Of a stretch of DNA of 64,000 nt, positions 48,016 through 56,758 are shown piece after piece. The stretch is from Phenylobacterium sp. (lineage in GTDB: Bacteria > Pseudomonadota > Alphaproteobacteria > Caulobacterales > Caulobacteraceae): NCBI GenBank assembly GCA_020401865.1, contig JADCAS010000007.1:97925-161924 (forward strand), in the 5' to 3' direction. Below the pieces are notes generated by a model. It was not told the origin of the DNA, did not search any database, and saw nothing but the letters and a program-made list of their open reading frames with translations. Within the stretch, counting starts at the first letter, position 1. Each line of letters begins with the position of its first letter. Made by a program: the position numbers and the translations under genes.

Positions 48016-49446
48016 TCAGCGGCGGTCCACCGTCGCCTGACCGGGCTCGGCCGTCAGGCCCTCCAGGACGGCGGCCTCGTCATAGTTGACCGAAACCCCG
48101 TCGCGTTCATCCAGCTGTCTCCGGATTTCGGCGTGGGTCTTGGCGTCGAGCTTGTAGCCTATGAAGCAGGCCCCCGCGAGCATGACGAAAGCGATCGGCC
48201 CGATGATAAAGGCCAGGTCCAGTACCAGGAGCTGCTCCGGCGTGTTGGCGGCTCCCCCCCTGGGGTCATAGCCGAACAGAGCCAGCAAGTTGAAGGTGAG
48301 GGCGATCGAGAAGGCCCCCGCCAGCTTGCTGGTGGCGGCGGTGAGCGAATAGAGCAGGCCGATCTGCTCGCGCCCGCCCTCCAGGCGGAGCTCGTCGCCG
48401 ATGTCCGCCGTTATGGCCCGGATCATGACGCCGAAGCCCGCGGCGAGGGCGCCTTCGATGGCCATGGCGGGGACAAACCAGGCGAAGTTTCCCTTTGGCA
48501 GGAACAACAGCAGGCCCAGGCCTACCGAGTACAGGGTGGTTGTCAGCATCAGCGCCTGGTGCTTGCTGATGCGGTTGGCCAGGGCCGCGGTGAGAGGTGC
48601 GCCCACAAAACCTGCGACGATATAGACCATCAGGAGCAAGCTGGCGCCTGTCTGGGTGAAGCCCCGGGAATTCATGAAGAAGAACATGTAGAGGGCCGCC
48701 ATCCAGCCCGGGCCCAGGGTCACGAAGAGGTCTGCAGCAAGGACGCGGATCACGTTCCCCCGGGCGAACAGCCTGGCGTAGTCGGAAAACTTGAAGTGCG
48801 CCCCGTCGTCGGGGCTGATGGTCTCCGGGGTCGGGATCACCGCAATCAGGAGGGTGATGGGGATCATGACCATGACGAACCAGCCTATGGCCTGGATCGG
48901 GTTGACGTCCTTGACGCCCGTCTGCTCCAGCAGGATCGGGATGGCGAGGGCCGTCAGGGATCCGATCACGCCCACAGCGGTCAGAATCCCGAAAATCTTT
49001 GATCTCTACTCGTAGGTCTTGGCGAGGACGGCGGCCCAGGCGGAGTGCGAGAGCCCCATGATCGACTGGCCGAGGTACATGGCCAGCAGCCAGATCACCA
49101 GGTAGGCGAGCGTGGCGCCCTTGGGCGCGTTGTAGAGCATGTAGACGGAGACGATCAGTACCGGCGCGCCGGCCATCATCCAGACCCTGTACCGCCCGAA
49201 CCGGGTTCGCGTACGGTCCATGCCAAGGCCGATCACCGGATCCAGCCAGATGTCCATCAGCCTCACAAGGCCGAAGGCTCCGCCGACGACGGCGAGGCTC
49301 ACGCCGAGCTGGCTGGCGAAGTACGGGGGGAGCTGGACTCCCACGGACAGGCCGAGCGCGGCGAGGGGAAGGCTGATGGCGGCGAAGGCGAGGGAGGCGG
49401 ACAGACTGAGCCGGCCGCCCGACGGCGCCTGTTTGACTTGCGACAC
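48016..49446 (-). pseudogene. GPH-family sugar/cation MFS transporter interrupted by one in-frame amber codon
   Basis: A continuous frame of 476 codons with a single TAG at 49008-49006. The 5' part (49446-49009) encodes SLPLAALGLSVGVQLPPYFA and VRLMDIWLDPVIGLGMDRTR, the GPH signature. It continues in the same frame after the stop with RSKIFGILTAVGVIGS and about eight further helices. At this site related transporters read Tyr-Asp/Glu-x-Arg-Ser, so one base change of a CAG or GAG codon explains the stop. The two halves cannot make a full 12-helix carrier without readthrough. A sequencing error is also possible. Confidence 0.85.
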
Positions 49447-49547
49447 GCTATCACTCCTCCCCGTTCGCCCGGTGTCCCCGGGTCGTGCGGAAGGATAGGC
49501 CGCGCGCCCCCTGTCAGCGCAAGGGAAATCGAGGCCCAGATGGCGCC

Positions 49548-50453
49548 TTAGCCGCCCTGCATCTTGCGGAAGAACTTCCCGCTCTGCTCGCCGCCGTTGA
49601 CATAGGCCTTCTGGCCGCCTGGGTCGGTGATGCGGGCGAAGTTGTCCCGGACCTCCTCAACCGACAGCCCGCCCTCGCCAAGATAGACGCCTTCGGTCTC
49701 GTAGATGCGGGCCTGGGCGAAGGCGCCGGCGCCGGCTGTCAGGATCACACCCGTCGGGGCCTCTTCTGAGACCAGGTACACCACCGCCGGGGTCACATAC
49801 TCCGGCTTCAGCTTCTCCAGGACCTCGGCGGGCATCAGGTTCTCGGTCATCCGGGTGGCGGCCACCGGGCTGATGGCGTTGACGTGGATGTTGTTCTTCT
49901 GGCCCTCCAGCTTCATCGTGTTCATGAAGCCGATCAGGGCCAACTTGGCTGCGCCGTAATTGGCCTGACCGAAGTTGCCATACAGGCCCGTGGAGGAGGT
50001 GGTCACCAGGATCCGTCCGTAGTTCTGGGCCTTCATGATCTCCCAGACCGCCTTGGCCGGCTTCACCGTGCCCATGACATGAACATTCATCACGGCCTCG
50101 AAGTCGGACATCTCCATCTTCGAGAACGACTTGTCCCGCAGGATGCCGGCGTTGGCGACCAGGATGTCGATGCGGCCCCAGGCGTCCATGGTCTGCTTGA
50201 CCATGTTGGCCACGCCGGCGTCGTCGGTCACCGAGCTTCCGTTGGCGATGGCTTCCCCGCCGAAGGCTTTGATCTCGGCCACCACGGCCTCGGCCGCGGC
50301 GGACGAACCACCCGAGCCGTCGACGGAGCCGCCCAGGTCGTTGACCACCACCTTCGCGCCGCGCCGGGCGAGCTCGAGGGCGTGCTGCCGGCCGAGGCCG
50401 CCGCCTGCGCCCGTGACGATCGCCACCTTACCGTCAAACCGGATGTCCGCCAT
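49548..50453 (-). CDS. Short-chain dehydrogenase/reductase (17-beta-HSD4/MFE-2-like)
   Basis: 301 aa. The N-terminus has the Rossmann motif TGAGGGLGRQHALELARRG with VVNDLGGSVDGSG, then NAGILRD, the catalytic Ser in TTSSTGLYGNFGQ and YGAAK (Tyr-x3-Lys). The extended layout and the VVNDLGG segment match the dehydrogenase part of peroxisomal multifunctional enzyme 2, which oxidises 3-hydroxyacyl-CoA or steroids. It stands alone between the MFS pseudogene and the exporter operon. Confidence 0.9.
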   Translation of the reverse strand: MADIRFDGKVAIVTGAGGGLGRQHALELARRGAKVVVNDLGGSVDGSGGSSAAAEAVVAEIKAFGGEAIANGSSVTDDAGVANMVKQTMDAWGRIDILVANAGILRDKSFSKMEMSDFEAVMNVHVMGTVKPAKAVWEIMKAQNYGRILVTTSSTGLYGNFGQANYGAAKLALIGFMNTMKLEGQKNNIHVNAISPVAATRMTENLMPAEVLEKLKPEYVTPAVVYLVSEEAPTGVILTAGAGAFAQARIYETEGVYLGEGGLSVEEVRDNFARITDPGGQKAYVNGGEQSGKFFRKMQGG

Positions 50454-50525
50454 CTGAAGGCTCCCTGCCCAAGTTGAATTCGGGCGGGTTTGTGCGGCGG
50501 GGGAGGGCGGGCGTCAAGCCGCGCG

Positions 50526-51452
50526 TCAGGCGCCGCCCTTCAGGAAGCGCACCAGCACCCGCTGGCCGATCAGAAAGGGGGCGTCGCCTGCGCTGACCAC
50601 CACCTCCACCACCCGTTCGTCCTTGCGCTCGGACGGATCGTCCGACTGCAGTCGCCGGGCGCCGAACACCGCCGAGATCCTCAGGACCTGGCCGGGATAG
50701 CTTTTTCCCGGCTCGCCCTCGGGGCTGATCTCCACCGCCTGGCCCACGGTCACCGCAGGCAGAGAGCCTTCAGTCATCTCCGCCCGGACGATACGCGGCG
50801 TCCTGGGCTCCAGGTCGAAAAGGGTCGAGACGTTCAGGGTCGAGGCGCCGGCGCCCGGGTTTGCGTAGCGTCGGGCGATCCGACCATCCACGGGGGCGCG
50901 GACGATCGTCAGTTCAAGCTCGTACTGGGCCTGGGCCAGGGCCGCTCGGGCGGTGTCCACCGCCGCATGTCCGGACGCCAGATCGGCTTCGGCCTGCCGG
51001 ACCTGGTCGTCCGCCTGGTCGAGCTTCTGGGCGGCGACGAAGTTCGATCCGACCAGACCCTGTAGCCGTTCACGCTCGCGACGGGCGGTGGAGACGGCCA
51101 CCTCCAGACCGGCGAGGCGCGCTCGGGCCTCCCCGAGCGCCGCCGAGGCGCGCGCCGCCGCCAGGCGGGGCTCATCGTCCTCCTGGCGAGCCAACACCTG
51201 GCCTTGTGTCACTACGTCGCCCTCGTTCACCAGGACGTCGCGGATGATACCCGCCCGGCGGGCGGCGACCGGGATCATGCCGCCTTCGACGTCGACCTTG
51301 CCGTTTGCGGCTGCGGCGTAGGGCGAGACGGCCGGCGCGGCGGCGGGCTCAGGCTCCGGGATGGCCAGCATCCTCCAGGCCGCCAGGCCGGCTCCAGCCG
51401 CCACCAGGAGGATGAGCCCCCAGACCAGGGGTTTGCGCAACAGGCCCGTCAT
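50526..51452 (-). CDS. HlyD-family periplasmic adaptor of an ABC exporter
   Basis: 308 aa. A membrane anchor (about 9-28) precedes a barrel-sandwich hybrid with VDVEGGMIPVAARRAGIIRD and DVVTQGQVLARQ, a coiled-coil hairpin (about 95-175) and the second lipoyl half with VRAPVDGRIARRYANPGAG. It joins the inner-membrane exporter to an outer-membrane channel or acts as a substrate chaperone. Last gene of a three-gene operon, overlapping the ATPase gene by 4 bases. DevB is the nearest named analogue. Confidence 0.9.
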   Translation of the reverse strand: MTGLLRKPLVWGLILLVAAGAGLAAWRMLAIPEPEPAAAPAVSPYAAAANGKVDVEGGMIPVAARRAGIIRDVLVNEGDVVTQGQVLARQEDDEPRLAAARASAALGEARARLAGLEVAVSTARRERERLQGLVGSNFVAAQKLDQADDQVRQAEADLASGHAAVDTARAALAQAQYELELTIVRAPVDGRIARRYANPGAGASTLNVSTLFDLEPRTPRIVRAEMTEGSLPAVTVGQAVEISPEGEPGKSYPGQVLRISAVFGARRLQSDDPSERKDERVVEVVVSAGDAPFLIGQRVLVRFLKGGA

Positions 51453-52147
51453 GTGGTCTCCGCCTCCATTCCGGCGATCCGGCCATCCTCGATATGGATG
51501 ACCCGATCGGCCCAGGCTTCAAGTCTGTGGTCGTGAGTGACGCAGATCACTGCAGCGTCATGCTCGCGCGCCGCACGCTGCAGGAGGCCGACCACCCTCT
51601 GTCCGTTTTCCCCGTCGAGGGCGGAGGTGGGTTCATCTGCAAAGATCAGTTCCGGCTGCTTCGCCAGGGCCCGGGCGATGGCCACCCTCTGTTTCTCCCC
51701 GCCAGAAAGCTCCGCCGGGCGCAGGGAGAGGCGCGGCGTCAGCCCCACCTCCTCCAGGGCCTCTGCCGCCCGGCGCCGGGCCTCGCCCCGGGGGCGCCCC
51801 GCGAAGGTCAGGACCTGGGCGACCTGGTCGAGGGCGGTAAGGGCCGGGAACAGGTTGAACCCCTGGAAGATGAAGCCGCAGTGATCCATCCGGAACCGGT
51901 CGATCGCCTCGGGCCTCTGCCGCCACAGGTCTGTCCCCAAGGCGTTCACGGTTCCGCTGTCCGGGCGCAGCAGGCCGGACAGGACCGCCACCAGGGTCGA
52001 CTTGCCGGACCCTGAGGGACCCATGACGAGGGTGATCTCGCCCCGGCGGGCGTTGAAGTCGACGTCGTCCAGAACGGTGAGGCTCGCCCCGCCGGAGGCG
52101 TAGCGCTTGGTCAGGCCCCGCGCCACAATGGCGATATCGCCGCTCAT
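51449..52147 (-). CDS. ABC transporter ATP-binding protein (MacB/DevA/LolD type)
   Basis: 232 aa. Walker A GPSGSGKST, the Q-loop in CGFIFQGFNLFPALT, the signature LSGGEKQRVAIARALAK and Walker B LIFADEPTSALDG are all present, the layout of the MacB/LolD/DevA group that drives exporters with FtsX-like permeases. It overlaps both the permease (upstream) and the HlyD gene (downstream) by 4 bases, so the three are translated as a unit. Confidence 0.95.
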   Translation of the reverse strand: MSGDIAIVARGLTKRYASGGASLTVLDDVDFNARRGEITLVMGPSGSGKSTLVAVLSGLLRPDSGTVNALGTDLWRQRPEAIDRFRMDHCGFIFQGFNLFPALTALDQVAQVLTFAGRPRGEARRRAAEALEEVGLTPRLSLRPAELSGGEKQRVAIARALAKQPELIFADEPTSALDGENGQRVVGLLQRAAREHDAAVICVTHDHRLEAWADRVIHIEDGRIAGMEAETT

Positions 52148-53286
52148 CTCAGCAGCTCCGCAGGCTGGCTGCGGGCCAGGGCGCCCAGGGACAGGAAACC
52201 TGAGACCATGGCGATCAGCATCAGCAGGCCGGCAATAAGCGCGACGAAGGGGGGGCTCACGGCCATCGTGACATTCGTGACTCTGGCGAGGCCGAGCACG
52301 CCCGCCATAAGACCGGCGGTGGCGATCAGGCCTGCGACCCCGACCCAGAAAGACAGCTCGAGAACCACGCCCCTCAACGCAGACATCGAGACTCCCAGGG
52401 CGCGGAGGCTGGCGAACTCGCGGATGTTGGAGGCGATCGCGCCGCGCAGGGTCTGCGAGGTTATGCCCAGTCCGATCAGCACCGACAGAATGAAGGAGAA
52501 CCCCAGGACGATGCCGACGATCTGCTCCTCCATGAAGGCCTTCTCGTTGGCTTTGGCGAGATCGCCTGGCAGCCAGGCTCGATAACTCCCGTTCGCCCGG
52601 GCGTTAAGCGCATCCCGCGCCCTGACGGCCGCCGCAGGATTCTCAAGCCGGACAAGCAGAGGCCCGGTTTTGTCGCCGCGCGTCATCAGGCCCAATCGGA
52701 TCATGCTGTCCCTGGACACGAATACCTGCGGAGACTGCACATTCGCATAGCCCTCGACCGCGCCCCGGACGACGATGGTCTGTCCGTTGACAATGGCCAT
52801 ATCGCCGACCTGGACGCCCAGAACGCTGAGGCCCGACCGGTCCACCACGGCTGAGAGCGGCGTCTGAAGCGCAGTCATGGTGGCCTGGCCGAAGTCGCGG
52901 GGCAGGGTGACGGCGTTAGGCACGGGGTCCACCATCGCGACCAGGACGAAGACCTGCCGCTGGGCTTCTCCTGGGCCTGGGATGTTCCTCCAGGTGGCGC
53001 CGCTCATCTCCCAGGGGCTCAGGTCGCGGACATCCGGCGACAGATAGATCTGCGGAGCGATCCGGCTGGGCAGTTCAATGGCGGTGGGACCGAAAACACT
53101 CTCCACCTTGGGGGGCATGATGATCAGGTCCGCCCGGCTCCGGTCCAGGGTCGCGGTGATGGAGCGGACCAGCCCGGTGATCAGCCCAAAGAGCGAGAGG
53201 ATCAGCACGCCCGAGAAGGCGAGCGCGATCACCGCCGCCTGATAGCGGCGCCATTCATGGATCAGCGTGGCCAGTGCGAGGGACAT
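52144..53286 (-). CDS. ABC transporter permease (FtsX/DevC type)
   Basis: 380 aa. One N-terminal transmembrane helix, a large periplasmic domain (about 45-250) and three C-terminal helices (IVGIVLGFSFILSVLIGLGIT, VGVAGLIATAGLMAGVLGLA, PPFVALIAGLLMLIAMVSGF) fit the FtsX-fold permeases. First gene of the exporter operon; its start lies 164 bases from the divergent S46 peptidase. With the ATPase and HlyD it forms a DevBCA-like exporter of unknown substrate. Confidence 0.9.
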   Translation of the reverse strand: MSLALATLIHEWRRYQAAVIALAFSGVLILSLFGLITGLVRSITATLDRSRADLIIMPPKVESVFGPTAIELPSRIAPQIYLSPDVRDLSPWEMSGATWRNIPGPGEAQRQVFVLVAMVDPVPNAVTLPRDFGQATMTALQTPLSAVVDRSGLSVLGVQVGDMAIVNGQTIVVRGAVEGYANVQSPQVFVSRDSMIRLGLMTRGDKTGPLLVRLENPAAAVRARDALNARANGSYRAWLPGDLAKANEKAFMEEQIVGIVLGFSFILSVLIGLGITSQTLRGAIASNIREFASLRALGVSMSALRGVVLELSFWVGVAGLIATAGLMAGVLGLARVTNVTMAVSPPFVALIAGLLMLIAMVSGFLSLGALARSQPAELLR

Positions 53287-53450
53287 GGATGCTCCAGTGG
53301 ACTCTCCGGGACCAGCATCCCACCCGCCGCATTAATCGAAGGTAAGGTTGCGTCGCGTCAACCCCATCCGGGGCCGGGGGTGGCCACCGGCCGCGGTCGC
53401 CGCTAGAACCGCCCTCTGAACGCCCGATCAGGGCGCGAACGGATGATGAC

Positions 53451-55517
53451 ATGAACCTGAAGCTCGCCGGCGCCCTGGCTGCGGCCGCCCTCACCCTGCC
53501 CGCCTCCGCCCTCGCCGACGAGGGCATGTGGACCTTTGACGCCTTCCCCGCCGCACGGGTCGAGCAGTCCCTTGGGGTCAGGATCGACCAGAAGTGGCTC
53601 GACCGCGTCCAGGCCGCCTCGGTGCGCCTGACGAGCGGCTGCTCGGCCTCCCTCGTCTCGCCTGACGGCCTTGTCCTGACGAACCACCACTGCGTGGTCG
53701 ACTGCGCCCAGAACCTGTCCAGCGGCGGGACCGATTACGTGAAGAACAGCTTCCTCGCCCGGACCCGCGCCGAGGAGCGCACCTGCCCGGGGGTCCAGGC
53801 CGAGATTCTCCTGTCCATCGCGGATGTCTCTGCCGACATCGCCAAGGCGACCAGCGGCCTGTCGGGCGACGACTTCAACAAGGCCCGGAACGCCGCCTAC
53901 GCCCGCCTTGAAAGCGAGGCCTGCGGCAAGGACCCCCAGACCCGTTGCCAGGTCATCAGCTTCTATCGCGGCGGCCAGCACAAGCTGTACCGCTATCGGA
54001 AGTATTCCGATGTCCGCCTGGTCTTTGCTCCGGAACTCAGCGCCGCCTTCTTCGGAGGCGATCCGGACAATTTCAACTTCCCGCGCTACGCCCTCGATGT
54101 CAGCTTCCTGCGGCTCTACGAGAACGGCAAGGCCGTCCGAACCCCGCAGCACCTCATCTGGAAGGCCCGGGCGCCCCTGCCCGGCGAGGCGACCTTCGTC
54201 TCGGGCAACCCCGGCTCCACCGACCGCCTGCTCACCGTCGCTCAGCTGGAGACCCAGCGCGACCTCATCCTTCCCATTGGCCAGCTGCAGCGCGCGGAGC
54301 TCCGCGGCCGCCTGATCGAGTTTTCCCGCCGCGACGCCGAGAGCCGCCGGATCGCCACGGACGCCCTCTTCGGCGTCGAGAACAGCTTCAAGGCCTTGTT
54401 CGGCCAGCAGTCCGCCCTCAACACACCGTCCCTGATGGACGCCAAGCGGGCGGAGGAAGCCGACCTGCGAGCCCGGGTCGCCGCCGACCCGGCTCTGGCC
54501 ACCCGGATCGGGGACCCCTGGTCGGAGATCGCCGCCCTCCAGCAGGTCACTGCAGACCAGTTCCTCCGGTTCCGCCAGCTGGAGGCGGCTTCGGGCGGAA
54601 ACTCCGAACTGTTCGACTACGCCCAGATTCTCGTCCGGGCGGCCCGCGAGCGCACCCTGCCCAACACTCAGCGTCTGCCCGCCTATGCCGACGCCCGCCT
54701 GCCCCTGCTGGAGAAGCAGCTCCTCGACGCATCGCCCGTGGATCCGGCCCTCGAGCAGCTGGAGCTGGAGTTCTGGCTGCTCAAGACCCGTGAGTACCTG
54801 ACCGCTGATGACCCGGTCACCAGGCTGCTCCTGGGCCGCGAGAGTCCCGAGGCCTTGTCTCAGGCCCTGGTGTCCGGTTCGAAGCTGGGCGATCCGGCGG
54901 TGCGCAAGGCGCTCTGGGAGGGCGGGGAGGCGGCCGTCGCGGCCTCGGATGATCCCATGATCCGCTACGCTCTGAAAATCGACGCCGAGGCCCGCGCCGT
55001 CCGCAAGGCCTGGGAGACCCAGGTTTCGGCCCCGACCGAGGCCGCCGCCGCCCGGATCGCCAGCGCCCGTTTCGCGGTCTATGGCGACAAGGTCTATCCT
55101 GACGCCACCTTCTCCCTGCGCCTGTCCTACGGAAAAGTCGCGGGTTGGACCTGGCGGGGGAGAGAGGTCCCCCCGACCACGACGCTGGCGGGTCTCTACG
55201 AGCGCGCCACTGGCGCCGAGCCCTTCCGCGTCGCCGACCGCTGGCTGGCCGCCCGGGACCGGATGAACCTGGACGCCGTCTTCAACTTTGTCACCACCAA
55301 CGACATCGTCGGCGGGAACTCCGGCTCGCCGGTGATCAGCGCGAAGGGCGAGATCCTGGGCGCAGCCTTCGACGGGAACATCCATTCCCTGGGCGGAAAT
55401 TACGGCTATGACGGAACCCTGAACCGGACCGTCGTGGTCTCCGCCGCCGGCGCGACCGAGGCGCTGCGCCATGTCTACGGAGCGGACGCCCTGGTTCGGG
55501 AGCTGGGGGTCCGCTAG
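53451..55517 (+). CDS. S46-family dipeptidyl-peptidase (DPP7/DPP11 type)
   Basis: 688 aa with a signal peptide (1-22, ending ALA). A chymotrypsin-fold exported dipeptidyl peptidase: catalytic His in LVLTNHHCVV (about 79-80), and the catalytic Ser in GGNSGSPV (about 624). The length of about 700 is standard because of the inserted helical domain. In the specificity region FDGNIHSLGG a Gly occupies the position where DPP11 has Arg, which hints at DPP7-like hydrophobic specificity; that alignment was by eye. It stands alone, divergent from the exporter, with the OYE gene 31 bases downstream. Confidence 0.93.
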   Translation: MNLKLAGALAAAALTLPASALADEGMWTFDAFPAARVEQSLGVRIDQKWLDRVQAASVRLTSGCSASLVSPDGLVLTNHHCVVDCAQNLSSGGTDYVKNSFLARTRAEERTCPGVQAEILLSIADVSADIAKATSGLSGDDFNKARNAAYARLESEACGKDPQTRCQVISFYRGGQHKLYRYRKYSDVRLVFAPELSAAFFGGDPDNFNFPRYALDVSFLRLYENGKAVRTPQHLIWKARAPLPGEATFVSGNPGSTDRLLTVAQLETQRDLILPIGQLQRAELRGRLIEFSRRDAESRRIATDALFGVENSFKALFGQQSALNTPSLMDAKRAEEADLRARVAADPALATRIGDPWSEIAALQQVTADQFLRFRQLEAASGGNSELFDYAQILVRAARERTLPNTQRLPAYADARLPLLEKQLLDASPVDPALEQLELEFWLLKTREYLTADDPVTRLLLGRESPEALSQALVSGSKLGDPAVRKALWEGGEAAVAASDDPMIRYALKIDAEARAVRKAWETQVSAPTEAAAARIASARFAVYGDKVYPDATFSLRLSYGKVAGWTWRGREVPPTTTLAGLYERATGAEPFRVADRWLAARDRMNLDAVFNFVTTNDIVGGNSGSPVISAKGEILGAAFDGNIHSLGGNYGYDGTLNRTVVVSAAGATEALRHVYGADALVRELGVR

Positions 55518-55548
55518 GCCCTGTAGACCCGCAAGGAGGGGAAAACCG

Positions 55549-56625
55549 ATGGCCGACCTGTTCGCGCCGATGCGCTTCATCCGTGGCCCGGAGATGAAGA
55601 ACCGGCTGATGCTGGCGCCGCTCACCAACCTGCAGAGCCATCCCGACGGGACGCTCTCCTTCGACGAGCATCGCTGGCTCACCTTCCGCGCCCAGGGCGG
55701 CTTCGGCCTGACCATGACGGCGGCGGCGCACGTTCAGCGGATCGGCCAGGGCTTCCCCGGCCAGGTCGGGTTCTTCTCCGACGTCCACATCCCGGGCCTC
55801 GCCCGCCTGGCCGAGGACATCCGCAAGGCCGGCAGCCTGGCCGTCGTTCAGCTGCACCACGCCGGCATGCGTTCTCCCGCCGGACTGATCGGCGAGGCCC
55901 CGGTCTGCCCCTCCGAAGACGCCGAGACCGGCTCCCGGGCCCTGACCCTTGAGGAGGTCCACCGTCTGCGCGACGACTTCATCGCCGCCGCCGTCCGCGC
56001 CGAGAAGGCCGGCTTCGACGGGGTCGAGATCCACGGCGCCCACGGGTATGTGCTCTGCCAGTTCCTCAGCGCTGAGACCAATCGGCGCACGGACGACTAC
56101 GGTGGGTCTCCGGAGAACCGCGCCCGCCTCATTCTCGAAATCATCGATGGCGTTCGTGCCGCCTGCCGCGCCGACTTCAACCTCGGCCTGCGCCTGTCGC
56201 CCGAGCGGTTCGGCCTCAGCCTGATGGAGATCCGCGACCTTGCAGGCCGCCTCTTTTCCGAGGCGAAGATCGACTATCTCGACATGTCCCTCTGGGATTG
56301 CTTCAAGGAGCCGGTCGAGGAGGCCCATCGCGGCCGGACCCTCATGTCGTACTTCACCGACCTGCCGCGCGGCGAGGTGCGCCTCGGCGTCGCCGGCAAG
56401 ATCATGAGCGCCGCCGACGCCCGGGCCATGCTGGACGCCGGCGCCGACTTCGTCCTCCTCGGCCGTGCCGCCATCCTGCACCATGACTGGCCGCAGAAGG
56501 CCCGCGCCAATCCCGACTTCCGGCCTGTCAGCCTCCCCGTCACCCGGGCCCACCTCGAGGCCGAAGGGCTCGGCCCGCCCTTCGTCACCTACATGGCCAC
56601 CTGGGCCGGCTTCGTCGAAGGCTAG
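55549..56625 (+). CDS. NADH:flavin oxidoreductase (old yellow enzyme family)
   Basis: 358 aa from the ATG at 55549, which has AGGAGGGG upstream. FMN-dependent TIM barrel with APLTNLQSHPDG, VVQLHHAGMR, the EIHGAHGYVLCQFLSAETNR catalytic segment (substrate His and Asn), and the YGGSPENRARLILEI motif. It reduces activated alkenes or similar substrates, and the natural substrate is unknown. Possibly co-transcribed with the S46 peptidase gene. Confidence 0.92.
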   Translation: MADLFAPMRFIRGPEMKNRLMLAPLTNLQSHPDGTLSFDEHRWLTFRAQGGFGLTMTAAAHVQRIGQGFPGQVGFFSDVHIPGLARLAEDIRKAGSLAVVQLHHAGMRSPAGLIGEAPVCPSEDAETGSRALTLEEVHRLRDDFIAAAVRAEKAGFDGVEIHGAHGYVLCQFLSAETNRRTDDYGGSPENRARLILEIIDGVRAACRADFNLGLRLSPERFGLSLMEIRDLAGRLFSEAKIDYLDMSLWDCFKEPVEEAHRGRTLMSYFTDLPRGEVRLGVAGKIMSAADARAMLDAGADFVLLGRAAILHHDWPQKARANPDFRPVSLPVTRAHLEAEGLGPPFVTYMATWAGFVEG

Positions 56626-56631
56626 CCGGCG

Positions 56632-56690
56632 CTCAATTGCGCCCCCCAGGGGGAGCTGTCGGCGAAGCCGACTGAGGGGGTCAACGAAGT
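56632..56690. repeat. REP-like palindromic element
   Basis: Between the OYE and nucleoside transporter genes lie CCCCC-A-GGGGG (56643-56653), GTCGGC-GAA-GCCGAC (56658-56672) and then GAGGGGG. This composition resembles a dispersed palindromic repeat that I recall from Caulobacter and Phenylobacterium intergenic regions. I saw no second copy in this window. Confidence 0.5.
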
Positions 56691-56758
56691 CGCAGCTGGG
56701 AGGTTGCGCCGCGGCCTTTCCGGCGTTCAACTGCACTCCGAACCGGGGAGACCAGCTC

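Noticed and set aside
49006..49008. Recoding of TAG as pyrrolysine in the transporter
   Set aside because: The site corresponds to an ordinary variable residue in the family, there is no pylT or pylS evidence, and a single base change explains it more simply.
53403..55715. Minus-strand open frame of 770 codons opposite the S46 peptidase
   Set aside because: Antisense shadow. The plus-strand frame has a signal peptide and catalytic motifs.
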